Shown here: one piece after another, positions 42,541-51,045 of the stretch
Numbering within the stretch: the stretch's first letter is position 1
How the letters are laid out: every line of letters starts with the position of its first letter
Assembly: GCF_021390515.1 (NCBI RefSeq)
Contig: NZ_JAJUXI010000011.1
Coordinates: 62,001 to 126,000 of the forward strand
Direction: 5' to 3'
Source: Dyadobacter sp. CY326
GTDB lineage: Bacteria; Bacteroidota; Bacteroidia; Cytophagales; Spirosomataceae
DNA: 64,000 nucleotides
Made by a program: the position numbers and the translations under genes
Notes under the pieces: generated by a model
Told to the model about the DNA's origin: nothing
The model's input: the letters and a program-made list of their open reading frames with translations, nothing else
Database searches by the model: none

Positions 42541-43437
42541 TTATTCCTGAGCATCATTTTGCGCATTGATCACGTCGATGAAGTGACGCAATTCCTCAGT
42601 TCGCTCGGGTCCGGACGCGGGATAATTCATATCCATTTTTTTCAGTTCTTCGACAATGATCTCTGACACAACGAGTCTGAGATTTTTTTTGTCGTCTGCC
42701 GGGATAACATACCAAGGCGCTTTCTTTGAGGCCGTGTTGTTAATGCAATCCTGATAAGCCTTCATATATTCGTCCCATTGACCACGAACCTTGACATCCT
42801 GCTCTTCGAACTTCCAGTTTTTGGATGGATCTTCAATTCGCTCAATGAGCCTCGAAGCCTGCTCTTCTTTGGACACATTCAGGAAGAATTTAATGACCCT
42901 GATGCCATTCCTGTAAAGATATTTTTCCAGATTTCGAATGTCCGAGTAACGGTGTTTCCAAAGCTTATCCATATCCTTCGTGAGTTCGGCGGGAAGGCGT
43001 TGCGATTCAGTAATGATCTCCGGATTTACTTTTGCGACCAAAACTTCCTCATAATAGCTTCTGTTAAAAATCGTAATTGTGCCTCTCTGGGGCAAAACAA
43101 GGTTGCTGCGCCAGAGGAAGTCGTGTTCAAGCTCAGTTTCTGTCGGGCGCTTGAATGAATGTATTTTCACACCAACAGGATTCACGCCCGCAAGCACGTG
43201 CTTGATTGTGCCGTCTTTTCCAGCAGCATCCATTGCCTGAAATATAACCAGCAAGCCATAGCGATTGTGTGCATACATCATGCTTTGCAAAACGTCCAGC
43301 TCCTTGGCCATCTCAATTTGCATCGCCTCATATTCATCCTTGTCTTTATAAATATCCTTAAATCGTGTTTTTGCTTTTTTAATCTCAAATTTTTGCGTTC
43401 CGTCAACGCGATATTCGGCTGAATTGAAGTCAGACAT
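42541..43437 (-). CDS. Polyphosphate kinase 2 family protein (class III-like)
   Basis: PPK2 enzymes transfer phosphate between polyphosphate and nucleotides. The P-loop (FQAMDAAGKDGT), the following NPVGVKIHSFKRPTETELEHDFLWR and the Walker B region (ITIFNRSYYEEVLVAKV) are intact, as is the lid (KFFLNVSKEEQASRLIERI). The 298 residues resemble the single-domain class III PPK2 known from Cytophaga hutchinsonii, which phosphorylates both AMP and ADP; class assignment is by recall of that protein and needs alignment. The gene is separated from the RdgB-type gene by 28 bases, and they are probably co-transcribed. Confidence 0.92.
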   Translation of the reverse strand: MSDFNSAEYRVDGTQKFEIKKAKTRFKDIYKDKDEYEAMQIEMAKELDVLQSMMYAHNRYGLLVIFQAMDAAGKDGTIKHVLAGVNPVGVKIHSFKRPTETELEHDFLWRSNLVLPQRGTITIFNRSYYEEVLVAKVNPEIITESQRLPAELTKDMDKLWKHRYSDIRNLEKYLYRNGIRVIKFFLNVSKEEQASRLIERIEDPSKNWKFEEQDVKVRGQWDEYMKAYQDCINNTASKKAPWYVIPADDKKNLRLVVSEIIVEELKKMDMNYPASGPERTEELRHFIDVINAQNDAQE

Positions 43438-43465
43438 ATGGGTTAAGTTTAAGTAAATTACTGCA

Positions 43466-44041
43466 TTATGAATGTCTCAAAAAGTCGACCAGGCGTGCAA
43501 AGGCACGTGCACGATGGCTTAACTGCGACTTTTCTTCCAATGTTATCTCGGCAAATGTGCGGCTGTATCCATCTGGCACGAAAACAGGATCATACCCAAA
43601 ACCATTTGAGCCGCGCTTTTCGTTGATGATCTCACCAGCAACGGTTCCCTCAAATTGTTGATAAACGCCGTCGATAACCAGCGTGATTACGGTTAGAAAA
43701 CGTGCTGCCCTATTATCCTCATTAACCAGTTTTTCAAGAAGCAATGCAATGTTATCATCCGAGTTCCGCTGGGGTCCGGCATATCGTGCCGAATAAACGC
43801 CGGGCTCGCCATTCAATGCATTCACTTCCAATCCAGTGTCGTCCGCAAAACAGTTAACGCCATAGTTTTCCCAAACATATCGAGCTTTCGCCGCGGAATT
43901 TTCAGCAATGGTTTCAAACGGTTCCGGGATATCCGCATCGCAGCCAATGTCAGATAAAGTAACCAGCTCGAACTGGTTACCCAGTAATGCCTGAATCTCT
44001 TTTAGTTTGTGAAGGTTATTGGTGGCAAAGCAAAGTTTCAT
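43466..44041 (-). CDS. rdgB: Non-canonical purine NTP pyrophosphatase (RdgB/HAM1-like)
   Basis: House-cleaning enzyme hydrolysing ITP, XTP and dITP to monophosphates. Consensus stretches are FATNNLHKLKEIQALL at the start, FADDTGLEVNALNGEPGVYSARYAG with the metal-binding aspartates, and GFGYDPVFVPDGYSRTFAEI. The 191 residues are full length. The ppk2 gene follows on the same strand. Confidence 0.96.
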   Translation of the reverse strand: MKLCFATNNLHKLKEIQALLGNQFELVTLSDIGCDADIPEPFETIAENSAAKARYVWENYGVNCFADDTGLEVNALNGEPGVYSARYAGPQRNSDDNIALLLEKLVNEDNRAARFLTVITLVIDGVYQQFEGTVAGEIINEKRGSNGFGYDPVFVPDGYSRTFAEITLEEKSQLSHRARAFARLVDFLRHS

Positions 44042-44076
44042 TCGTTTTTATGGTTTGTTCAAAATGCATTTTACAT

Positions 44077-44110
44077 AAAAAAACGGCCACTCTTGCGAAG
44101 CGGCCGTCTT
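44077..44110 (-). terminator. Terminator of the FKBP gene
   Basis: On the minus strand, ACGGCCGCTT pairs with AGTGGCCGT around a short loop, followed by TTTTTTTATG. It lies between the FKBP stop at 44127 and rdgB. Confidence 0.85.
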
Positions 44111-44126
44111 ATTAATATCTGTTAAA

Positions 44127-45026
44127 TTATCTTGCAGGAGGACCAGGCTGCTGCGCAGGCGCTTTTCCGAAGTCGATTAATTCCACATCAAATAGCAGAA
44201 CAGAATTTGCTGGAATTGCTCCCGGCGATCCCTCAGCTCCATAAGCCAATCCAGATGGGATGATTAAAGTGCGTTTTCCGCCTTTTTTCATCAACATAAT
44301 TCCTTCTTCCCAGCCTGGAATAACCATTCCTACGCCAACCTGAAAATCAATAGGAGGTCTGCCGCCGTTTTTAGAGCTGTCAAACACTTTACCATCGAGA
44401 AGCTTTCCTGTATAGTGAACTTTCACATTGTCACCCGCTTTTGGACTGTCGCCCGTTCCAACCACTTCGTCCACATAAGTAAGTCCGGAAGCAGTTTTTT
44501 GCGCTTTTGCTTTCAAATTGTTTTTAGCAAGATAATCCTCGATCACTTTCGCATCGATTGCTTTTTGCTTCGTTCCAGCTTCGGAAAGTTGCTTTTGGAA
44601 TTCCTCAGAAGTAAGCACGCTCACCACCTTCACTGTAAAGTTGAGATCCGATCCTTTTTTGATCATTGGAGGCATCGGCTGACCAATTTTTGCAAACATT
44701 GTGTCCGCATTGATCATGATTTTCGCGCTGTCGCCGGCTGCGAGCAAAGCAAGTCCTTCTTCAAAGCTGCCTTTGTATTGAGGCGCTTGCAAAACCATTT
44801 TTTGAGGTGTGCCTTCTTTGTATGTGTCACGAAGTGTAGAGTCGCTGCCGTTTTTCAAAACAAAGTGGAATGTCATGATGTCTCCCAGTTTCGCTTTTCT
44901 TGCGTCGTCTTTGTGGTCAAATATTTGATATTTCAGACCGGAGTCAGTAACCTGCGTCTTATATTGGTTGCAAGCGGCTGCGAGAATAGTTATGCCCATC
45001 GCATAACCGATTGTTTTAAGATTCAT
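44127..45026 (-). CDS. FKBP-type peptidyl-prolyl isomerase lipoprotein with two FKBP domains
   Basis: Periplasmic folding helper that isomerises Xaa-Pro bonds. The start gives a lipoprotein signal (ITILAAAC, Cys19). Domain 1 (about 25-150) is a divergent FKBP (LGDIMTFHFVLKNGSDS, GSFEEGLALLAAGDSAKIMI), domain 2 (about 185-290) a canonical one (VKVHYTGKLLDGKVFDSS, PGWEEGIMLMKKGGKRTLIIP, LAYGAEGSPGAIPANSVLLFDVEL). The divergent first domain may be a chaperone or dimerisation unit. 299 residues. The gene lies 57 bases after the DHH phosphoesterase gene. Confidence 0.95.
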   Translation of the reverse strand: MNLKTIGYAMGITILAAACNQYKTQVTDSGLKYQIFDHKDDARKAKLGDIMTFHFVLKNGSDSTLRDTYKEGTPQKMVLQAPQYKGSFEEGLALLAAGDSAKIMINADTMFAKIGQPMPPMIKKGSDLNFTVKVVSVLTSEEFQKQLSEAGTKQKAIDAKVIEDYLAKNNLKAKAQKTASGLTYVDEVVGTGDSPKAGDNVKVHYTGKLLDGKVFDSSKNGGRPPIDFQVGVGMVIPGWEEGIMLMKKGGKRTLIIPSGLAYGAEGSPGAIPANSVLLFDVELIDFGKAPAQQPGPPAR

Positions 45027-45083
45027 TGGATTGTGTTAATTGGAAAAAAAATATTTGGTGAATTTTGGTGTTGGAAATTAAGA

Positions 45084-46118
45084 TTAGTCAACGTTTAAAA
45101 GTGCTTGTTGGTATGAAGGAAGGATACTTAAAAAAGTAGCAACTGTTTCATTCACTGATTGTTCCGATCTTCCGCCCGAAGCATTCTTGTGTCCGCCGCC
45201 ATTGAAATGACTGCTCGCCAGATCCCTTACTGAGAAAGTGCCGACCGATCGGAAAGATATTTTTACTTCTCCTTTTCGCTCAATAAACATGGCAGACATA
45301 ACCACATTTTCGACCTGCAAGCCATAATTTACAATTCCCTCCGTCTCCCCCGTGCTTGAATTGAATTTCTGCAATTCTGCCTCTGTCAAAACCATATATG
45401 CAGTTCTGTATTCCGGCAGCACAACCAGTTTTTGAGAAAGGACATAACCCAGGAATTGCAGGCGGGAAAGCGGTGCATTGTCGTAAATTAATCGGTGCAC
45501 CCGGCTCGAATCGAAGCCTGTCAACATTAAATCTGCGACTGCCAAATGAACTTCCGGCGTCACATTGCCGTGCCTGAAAGATCCCGTATCCGTCATTATG
45601 CCGGCATAAAGACATTCAGCCATTGGAATGTCAAAGATTTCCTGTGTTGGTAAATTGCCTTCTAATTCCTTGATGAGCGCATAAATAAGCTGTGCAGTTG
45701 CGGCAGCATAAGTATCCCAGATCATCCATTTTGCGAAATGTTCAGGTTCCAGATGATGGTCCACCATTAATTTGGGTGCAGCAGCCTCTTCAACCACTTT
45801 TCCTAAATCTTTAAGCCTGGAAAGCGCAGAGAAATCAAGACAGCAAATCAATGTGGACTGCTCAATTTTCTTCTTGCATTTAGAATGGTCCCCCGGTTTG
45901 TCATAAACCAGCACATGCTCAATGCCAGACAGCCAGCGCAGATTAGCCGTGTAGTCGGTCGGGCTGATAACTGTTACTTCGTGTCCTTTTTTGATTAAAT
46001 AACTTGCCCAGCCAAGCGACGATCCGAGCGCGTCGGCGTCCGGGTCACGATGCATCGTAATGATGATTTTTTGGGAATGGGAAAGAAAAGAGCTTAGCTC
46101 TTCAACGGTTTGATTCAC
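45084..46118 (-). CDS. DHH-family phosphoesterase (NrnA-like oligoribonuclease/pAp phosphatase)
   Basis: NrnA-type enzymes degrade nano-RNA to mononucleotides and dephosphorylate 3'-phosphoadenosine 5'-phosphate. DHH domain motifs: TMHRDPDADALGSSLG, the DHH signature in MVDHHLEPEHF, and MTDTGSFRHGNVTPE. The C-terminal DHHA1 domain ends with the substrate loop SHFNGGGHKNASGG. 344 residues. It begins with GTG at 46118; no ATG upstream is in frame before a stop, and the first codons (NQTVEELSSFL) fit the family start. In front of it lies a 202-base gap with the ndk promoter on the other strand. Confidence 0.93.
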   Translation of the reverse strand: MNQTVEELSSFLSHSQKIIITMHRDPDADALGSSLGWASYLIKKGHEVTVISPTDYTANLRWLSGIEHVLVYDKPGDHSKCKKKIEQSTLICCLDFSALSRLKDLGKVVEEAAAPKLMVDHHLEPEHFAKWMIWDTYAAATAQLIYALIKELEGNLPTQEIFDIPMAECLYAGIMTDTGSFRHGNVTPEVHLAVADLMLTGFDSSRVHRLIYDNAPLSRLQFLGYVLSQKLVVLPEYRTAYMVLTEAELQKFNSSTGETEGIVNYGLQVENVVMSAMFIERKGEVKISFRSVGTFSVRDLASSHFNGGGHKNASGGRSEQSVNETVATFLSILPSYQQALLNVD

Positions 46119-46286
46119 AGTTACTTAATTCGAAAAGAAGAATATTTGGTTTTCAATGAGCCCACAAAATTAATAAAACTGTTGGGATTTGCTCAATGTT
46201 GCGCCCGAAAGGCTGGTTATCAGGCTATGATTTAACATGGATAACCTGATCGCTTGAAAGGACAGAGGATATAAAATGAAAAATTG

Positions 46287-46294
46287 TAGTTTTG
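46287..46294 (+). promoter_or_regulatory. Possible -7 element of ndk
   Basis: TAGTTTTG followed by CAGC, 26 bases before the ndk ATG. The box is an exact TAnnTTTG match, but no -33 box is at the right distance. Further upstream, GGTTATC (46215-46221) and GATAACC (46240-46246) form an inverted repeat. Confidence 0.5.
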
Positions 46295-46320
46295 CAGCAA
46301 AATAAAATTTAGCCAATTGT

Positions 46321-46740
46321 ATGCCAACAAATAGAACATTCACAATGATTAAGCCGGACGCCGTTCAGGACGGTAATTCCGGAGCAATTATCAAAATGAT
46401 TGAAGAGGCCGGGTTTCGGATTGTAGCCTTGAAGAAAACGCAGCTTACGCCTGCGAATGCAGGAGCGTTTTATGCGGTGCACAGCGAGCGTCCTTTTTAC
46501 AATGATCTATGCCAATATATGTCCTCTGGTGCAATTGTTCCAATGATTTTGGAGAAGGAAAATGCAGTTGCTGACTTCCGGACATTGATTGGAGCAACCA
46601 ATCCTGCGAATGCGGACGAGAGGACGATCCGTAAATTATTTGCAAAATCGATCGAGCAAAATGCCATCCACGGGTCTGACTCTGATGAGAATGCGCAAAT
46701 TGAAGGAAACTTCTTCTTTGCGCAGACTGAGCAGTTTTAA
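46321..46740 (+). CDS. ndk: Nucleoside diphosphate kinase
   Basis: Transfers the gamma phosphate among nucleoside triphosphates through a phosphohistidine. The 139 residues show RTFTMIKPDAVQDGNSG at the start, the FYAVHSERPFYNDL helix region, GATNPANADERTIRKLF and the active-site His in NAIHGSDSDENAQIE. It stands alone with a strong terminator behind it. Length and motifs are normal for bacterial Ndk. Confidence 0.98.
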   Translation: MPTNRTFTMIKPDAVQDGNSGAIIKMIEEAGFRIVALKKTQLTPANAGAFYAVHSERPFYNDLCQYMSSGAIVPMILEKENAVADFRTLIGATNPANADERTIRKLFAKSIEQNAIHGSDSDENAQIEGNFFFAQTEQF

Positions 46741-46751
46741 GGAACAAGCAC

Positions 46752-46795
46752 AAAAATAGCGGCCCGGTTGATTTCTCAGCCGGGCCGCTATTTTT
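46752..46795. terminator. Bidirectional terminator between ndk and the fasciclin gene
   Basis: Sixteen-base perfect arms AAAAATAGCGGCCCGG and CCGGGCCGCTATTTTT around a 12-base loop. Symmetric A and T runs let it work for ndk (+) and the fasciclin gene (-). Confidence 0.92.
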
Positions 46796-46805
46796 ATATG
46801 AAGTC

Positions 46806-47315
46806 CTACTTGACGATCAGGCTGTCAATAATGTGGATCACACCGTTTGCAGCGCCAATGTTGGGAACAATGATATTGTTTTGATTAACAATGATCACGC
46901 TATCCGTTTTCGTGAATGTAATTTCTTTTCCCGTAAGCGATTTCTCTTTTCCAGCAACGAACTGTGCATATTCGATTCGCTTTTTCGGAATGATGTGGTT
47001 TTGAAGAAATTTTTTGGCAGAATCGGCTGGAAGTGCAATAAAGCCTTTGGAGTCAAAAATATTTGCTTTACCAAAAGCCGCATTGTCGGGAGCGAAAAAA
47101 GTTACGTCACCTGTTCTTAATGCATCGCCCATTTTTGCATGAAGAATGACTTCTTCCAAAATGCTAAACCTGTCGTTTTCAATAATGACTTCCGTGATCG
47201 TTTTGCCTTTTACTATGTCGTCCTCGTCTTCCTTGCACGAAATGATCAGCCCTGATGGCAGGAGTACAAGCAAAAAAAATGTCAGACAACGCCCTACAAA
47301 ACGGTTTTTTTTCAT
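46806..47315 (-). CDS. Fasciclin-domain lipoprotein
   Basis: Fasciclin (FAS1) domains mediate adhesion in surface proteins. I choose ATG 47315 (MKKNRFVGRC) over a GTG three codons upstream. It gives a lipoprotein signal (SGLIISC, Cys27) followed by the acidic KEDEDD, a likely surface-export or sorting stretch in Bacteroidota. The FAS1 core is visible as FSILEEVILHAKMGDAL, VTFFAPDNAAFGKA and the ending NGVIHIIDSLIV. 169 residues with a single, slightly divergent domain. Divergent from the DUF1080 gene. Confidence 0.85.
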   Translation of the reverse strand: MKKNRFVGRCLTFFLLVLLPSGLIISCKEDEDDIVKGKTITEVIIENDRFSILEEVILHAKMGDALRTGDVTFFAPDNAAFGKANIFDSKGFIALPADSAKKFLQNHIIPKKRIEYAQFVAGKEKSLTGKEITFTKTDSVIIVNQNNIIVPNIGAANGVIHIIDSLIVK

Positions 47316-47410
47316 AGCTTTCACATTGGTTAATTTTCGTAAAACTAATGGAAAATGTATCTTGACGGAATTCTAACCAAGTTTTTTTTAATCCTAACCC
47401 CCAATTCCTT

Positions 47411-48046
47411 ATGTTAAAGTTTAGACAACTGACAGTGCTTGCTGCGGTCATTCTGCTGCTGAATTCAGCATTTTTTGTTTTTAAGGCACCCGTTTCCAGT
47501 CCGTTAAAAAAGCCGGTCAAATTATTTAACGGAAAAGATCTTACAGGCTGGAAGATCAACGGAACCGAAAAATGGTTTGTGGAAAATGGCGAGTTGATCT
47601 GCGAAAGCGGTCCCGACAAGCAGTATGGTTATTTGACGACCAACAAATTTTACAAAAACTTCGACCTTTCCCTTCAATTCAAGCAAGAGGCAAACGGAAA
47701 CAGCGGCGTGTTTTTCCGTTCAACTGTCGACGGCACAAAAGTTTCGGGCTGGCAAGTTGAAGTTGCGCCGCCAAATCATGACACAGGCGGCATTTACGAA
47801 TCATACGGCCGCAACTGGCTTGTTCAGATTCCTGACGAAAAAGAAGGTTTCCTGAAAATGGGCGAGTGGAACACGCTCAGGATCCGGGCCGAAGGTGATA
47901 ATGTTAAAACCTGGTTGAATGGCAATTCAATGGTTGATTTCACAGATGCAAAAATCGGTGCTGGTAATGGTTCAATCGCCCTTCAGATCCACGACGGCGG
48001 CGGAATTAAAGTGCGTTGGAAAAATATTACGGTTGAAGAGCTTTAA
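47411..48046 (+). CDS. DUF1080 (3-keto-disaccharide hydrolase-like) secreted protein
   Basis: Family of jelly-roll proteins frequent in Bacteroidota, some members of which hydrolyse 3-keto-glycosides. The N-terminal signal (about 1-24) is hydrophobic. The body has the family features: FNGKDLTGWKINGTEKWFVENGEL, FYKNFDLSLQFK, GNSGVFFRSTVDG, and GEWNTLRIRAEGDNVKTWLNGN. 211 residues. It is divergent from the fasciclin gene and 114 bases ahead of the TonB-dependent receptor, where a promoter and inverted repeat intervene, so it may be a separate unit. Confidence 0.9.
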   Translation: MLKFRQLTVLAAVILLLNSAFFVFKAPVSSPLKKPVKLFNGKDLTGWKINGTEKWFVENGELICESGPDKQYGYLTTNKFYKNFDLSLQFKQEANGNSGVFFRSTVDGTKVSGWQVEVAPPNHDTGGIYESYGRNWLVQIPDEKEGFLKMGEWNTLRIRAEGDNVKTWLNGNSMVDFTDAKIGAGNGSIALQIHDGGGIKVRWKNITVEEL

Positions 48047-48123
48047 ACAAAATTCTTCATTCCGGCTCTGACGTAGTTCATACATTCGAAATAAGCAGTT
48101 CGTCGGAATTCGCTTAACAACAG

Positions 48124-48179
48124 GCTTCATGGCTGATAGTTTTGTGTCATCAAAAACACAATGCTGTTAGCCATGAAGC
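48124..48179 (+). repeat. Nested inverted repeat over the receptor promoter and start
   Basis: Outer arms GCTTCATGGCT (48124-48134) and AGCCATGAAGC (48169-48179) are perfect; inner arms TTGTGT (48142-48147) and ACACAA (48156-48161) nest inside. The TAnnTTTG match at 48137 lies in the loop, and the ATG at 48173 in the right arm. It could be an operator, or in a read-through transcript a stem hiding the start codon. Confidence 0.75.
48137..48144 (+). promoter_or_regulatory. Possible -7 element of the receptor operon
   Basis: TAGTTTTG, an exact TAnnTTTG match, 17 bases before the first possible start codon (48161). No clear -33 box. It sits inside the inverted repeat at 48124-48179. Confidence 0.45.
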
Positions 48180-50332
48180 TTTTTTACTGTTTATTATTTT
48201 TGATCTCGCCATTCGCATACGCGCAAAAAACGGTCAGCGGCAAGGTTACGGACAAAAAAGGAAATGCGTTGCCGGGCGCCAATGTTTTCCTGAAAGGCAC
48301 TTACGACGGCACAACGACAGACGCCAATGGCACATTTAATTTCCAGACTTCACAAAAAGACACCGCGACGCTGGCTGCAACTTATGTCGGCTACGAAATT
48401 TTTGAAAGAAATATTGGCGTTAAAGATAATGCAACCGATCTCTCAATCAGCTTAGAAGAGATTGCTAATGAGCTGAATACAGTCGTGATCACGGCTGGGG
48501 CATTCGAAGCTTCTGATGAAAAGCGGATGGCAATGCTGAAACCGCTCGACATTGTAACCACCGCCGGAGCAGCCGCAGACATCACCGGCGCAATGCAATT
48601 TTTACCTGGCGCGCAGCGGGTGGGAGAGCAGGAAGGGCTTTTCGTCAGAGGCGGCTCCGGCCTCGAAACCAAGGTCGTTATCGACGGAATGATTGTTCAA
48701 AATCCCTTTTTCAGCTCCTTGCCCGATGTGCAGTCGCGCGGGAGGTTCAATCCGTTCATGTTCAAAGGCACTTCATTCAGCACAGGAGGTTATTCTGCGC
48801 AATATGGACAGGCTTTGTCTTCCGTTCTGCTGCTTAACACGACAGATAAGGTGAATAACAATGGCTTGGGAATCAGTTTGAACCTGGCCAATGCAGGGCT
48901 TAATTACGATTATGCGACCAAAAATCAATCCATTTCAGCCGTTGCCTATTATGGAAATTTGAAGCCGCTTTTTGCATTGGTCAAGCAAAATGTGGACTGG
49001 GTGCAGGCACCTGAATTCAAAGGTTCTTCATTAACTTATCGCTTAAAACCAACAAAAAATGGCCTCCTAAAAGTCTACGGAATGTATTCGGATAGTCATT
49101 TGAGTATGAATTCCAGCGATCCACTCAGCGAATCCGGCAAAACCCGGCTCGATCTTGAAAATAAGAATGCATTCTTCACCAGCACTTACACCGATTCGTG
49201 GAAAGATGGACGCTGGTCGCTGAATTCGGGCTTTTCTTACAGCAGAAACAATGATAATACAACGCTGGCCGCATTCAATTTTGATCGTTTTGACGAAAGA
49301 ACACAAGCCCGGCTTGTCCTGAGCAGGCTGCTTTCCGGAAACAACACATTGCTTATTGGCGCTGAGGCGCATGCAATCCGTTTGAAAAATGGCTTTGGCG
49401 GGAAGTATTATAAACTCAATGATCGTTACGCAGCCGCTTTTGTCGAATCGGAAATTTACATTACGAGACAGCTTGCAGGCCGCATTGGGTTGCGAACGGA
49501 ATATTCATCATTGCTAAAAGATGCTAACCTCGCCCCGCGACTTTCCTTTGCATATAAAACAGGAAGATATAGTCAATTTTCGCTAGCGGCGGGGCAATTT
49601 TACCAAAACCCTGATTACAAATATCTTTACACCGATAAAAACCTCCATTATGAGCGCGCCGATCATTTGATACTCAACTATCAGATCATTAAAAACCAGC
49701 GCACATTCCGCATTGAGGCTTTCCATAAAAATTACGCGCAACTCGTTCGCGAATACACAGGACAGCATTTTGACGCCGATCCTTATCGCTTTCCCTGGGG
49801 CGAAACCAACAATGCAGGAAAAGGTTATGCAAGCGGTTTCGACTTTTTCTGGCGGGACCAAAAGACGATCAAAAACTTCGATTATTGGGTAACATACAGT
49901 TTTGTAGATTCCAAAAGGCTTTTCCAGCAGTTTGAAAAATCGGTCACGCCAACCTTTATTTCAAATCACAACATTAGTCTGATCGCCAAAAAGTGGATTG
50001 AAAAAATAACGACCAATGTGAGCATGACCTACGCATTCACAAGCGGCAGGCCCTATTACAATCCAAACAACGACAAATTCCTGGCAGACAAAACAGCACC
50101 CACACACAATGTCAACCTGCAAGCCAGCAAGTTGCAGAATGTATTGGGCAACCTGGTCGTGTTTTATGCTTCGGTTGACAACATTCTGAACACCAAAAAT
50201 GTATTCACTTACCGCTACACGCCCGACGGCAAATCGCGCTATGCGGTTGGTCCGCAGAGTTATAGAAGCTTCTTCGTTGGCATGCAGATCATGCTTTCGA
50301 AAAAGGCCAGGGTGACAAAGGATGACATTTAA
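48161..50332 (+). CDS. TonB-dependent receptor with carboxypeptidase-regulatory N-terminal domain
   Basis: Outer-membrane gated channel for an unidentified ligand. After a signal peptide (FYCLLFLISPFAYAQ) come a carboxypeptidase-regulatory-like domain (about 25-105, GKVTDKKGNALPGANVFLKG), a plug (about 130-235, GAMQFLPGAQRVGEQEGLFVRGG and VVIDGMIVQNPFF), and a long run of beta strands to the end. At 723 residues it is shorter than SusC proteins (about 1000), and no SusD partner follows, which fits a siderophore, cofactor or peptide receptor better than a glycan importer. ATG 48161 or ATG 48173 could be used; both give a signal peptide. The next gene is 32 bases away, and a kinase-regulator pair ends the run. 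Confidence 0.93.
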   Translation: MLLAMKLFYCLLFLISPFAYAQKTVSGKVTDKKGNALPGANVFLKGTYDGTTTDANGTFNFQTSQKDTATLAATYVGYEIFERNIGVKDNATDLSISLEEIANELNTVVITAGAFEASDEKRMAMLKPLDIVTTAGAAADITGAMQFLPGAQRVGEQEGLFVRGGSGLETKVVIDGMIVQNPFFSSLPDVQSRGRFNPFMFKGTSFSTGGYSAQYGQALSSVLLLNTTDKVNNNGLGISLNLANAGLNYDYATKNQSISAVAYYGNLKPLFALVKQNVDWVQAPEFKGSSLTYRLKPTKNGLLKVYGMYSDSHLSMNSSDPLSESGKTRLDLENKNAFFTSTYTDSWKDGRWSLNSGFSYSRNNDNTTLAAFNFDRFDERTQARLVLSRLLSGNNTLLIGAEAHAIRLKNGFGGKYYKLNDRYAAAFVESEIYITRQLAGRIGLRTEYSSLLKDANLAPRLSFAYKTGRYSQFSLAAGQFYQNPDYKYLYTDKNLHYERADHLILNYQIIKNQRTFRIEAFHKNYAQLVREYTGQHFDADPYRFPWGETNNAGKGYASGFDFFWRDQKTIKNFDYWVTYSFVDSKRLFQQFEKSVTPTFISNHNISLIAKKWIEKITTNVSMTYAFTSGRPYYNPNNDKFLADKTAPTHNVNLQASKLQNVLGNLVVFYASVDNILNTKNVFTYRYTPDGKSRYAVGPQSYRSFFVGMQIMLSKKARVTKDDI

Positions 50333-50364
50333 TCAACATAAAATCAACTTAAATCTCAATTATT

Positions 50365-51024
50365 ATGAAAAGGACAATTCTCACCGCTTTCGCTTGCCTT
50401 GCGACGGTTTGCATGGTTTTGGCACAAAATGAAAAGTACACGCAGGCTATGACAGCCAACATTCAGGCATTGCAAGGTTTGGATAAATCAAAACCGGATG
50501 CCAAAGCTTTGCAGGAAATCGCCAATCAATTTGAAAGAATAGCCGCCGCCGAAACCAAAGAATGGCTCCCGAAATATTATGCAGCATATAGTAATGTAAT
50601 GCTCGGCTTTGTAGGCGTGAGCCTTGAAGAAAAAGACAAGTATCTCGATAAAGCAGATGCCTTATTGAAAGAAGCGGAAACATTGGCGGGCAAGCCGAAT
50701 GATGAAATATTGGTTATGCGGGCATTTCAGTCACAAATCCATTTGGCCGCAGATGCAATGAACAGATGGCAAACAGATGGCGAGAAATTCAATGGTTACC
50801 TTTCGTCAGCAAAAGCCATAAATGCTGAAAACCCAAGAATTTATTATCTGGAAGGTTCAAGCTTGTTCTTTACACCCGAAGAATATGGTGGCGGAAAGAA
50901 AGCGGCGAAGCCAATGCTGGAAAAAGCAACCCAGAAATTTGCCTCGTTCAAGCCCGAAAGCAGCATCCATCCCGACTGGGGAAAATTGGAAACCGAATGG
51001 ATGCTTGCCCAAAGTAATCAGTAA
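50365..51024 (+). CDS. Secreted helical protein of unknown function (TPR-like)
   Basis: I do not recognise a named family. The 219 residues start with a signal peptide (TAFACLATVCMVLAQ) and are otherwise helical, with TPR-like pairs: ANQFERIAAAETKEWLPKYYAAYS, KYLDKADALLKEAETLAG, LSSAKAINAENPRIYYLEG. The tail has FTPEEYGGGKKAAKPMLEKA. It probably acts in the periplasm. Tight packing (32 bases after the receptor, 21 before the kinase) suggests it serves the receptor or the signalling pair, for instance as an adaptor, but that is inference. Confidence 0.8.
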   Translation: MKRTILTAFACLATVCMVLAQNEKYTQAMTANIQALQGLDKSKPDAKALQEIANQFERIAAAETKEWLPKYYAAYSNVMLGFVGVSLEEKDKYLDKADALLKEAETLAGKPNDEILVMRAFQSQIHLAADAMNRWQTDGEKFNGYLSSAKAINAENPRIYYLEGSSLFFTPEEYGGGKKAAKPMLEKATQKFASFKPESSIHPDWGKLETEWMLAQSNQ

Positions 51025-51045
51025 AAAGCGCCTTATAACAAGCAT

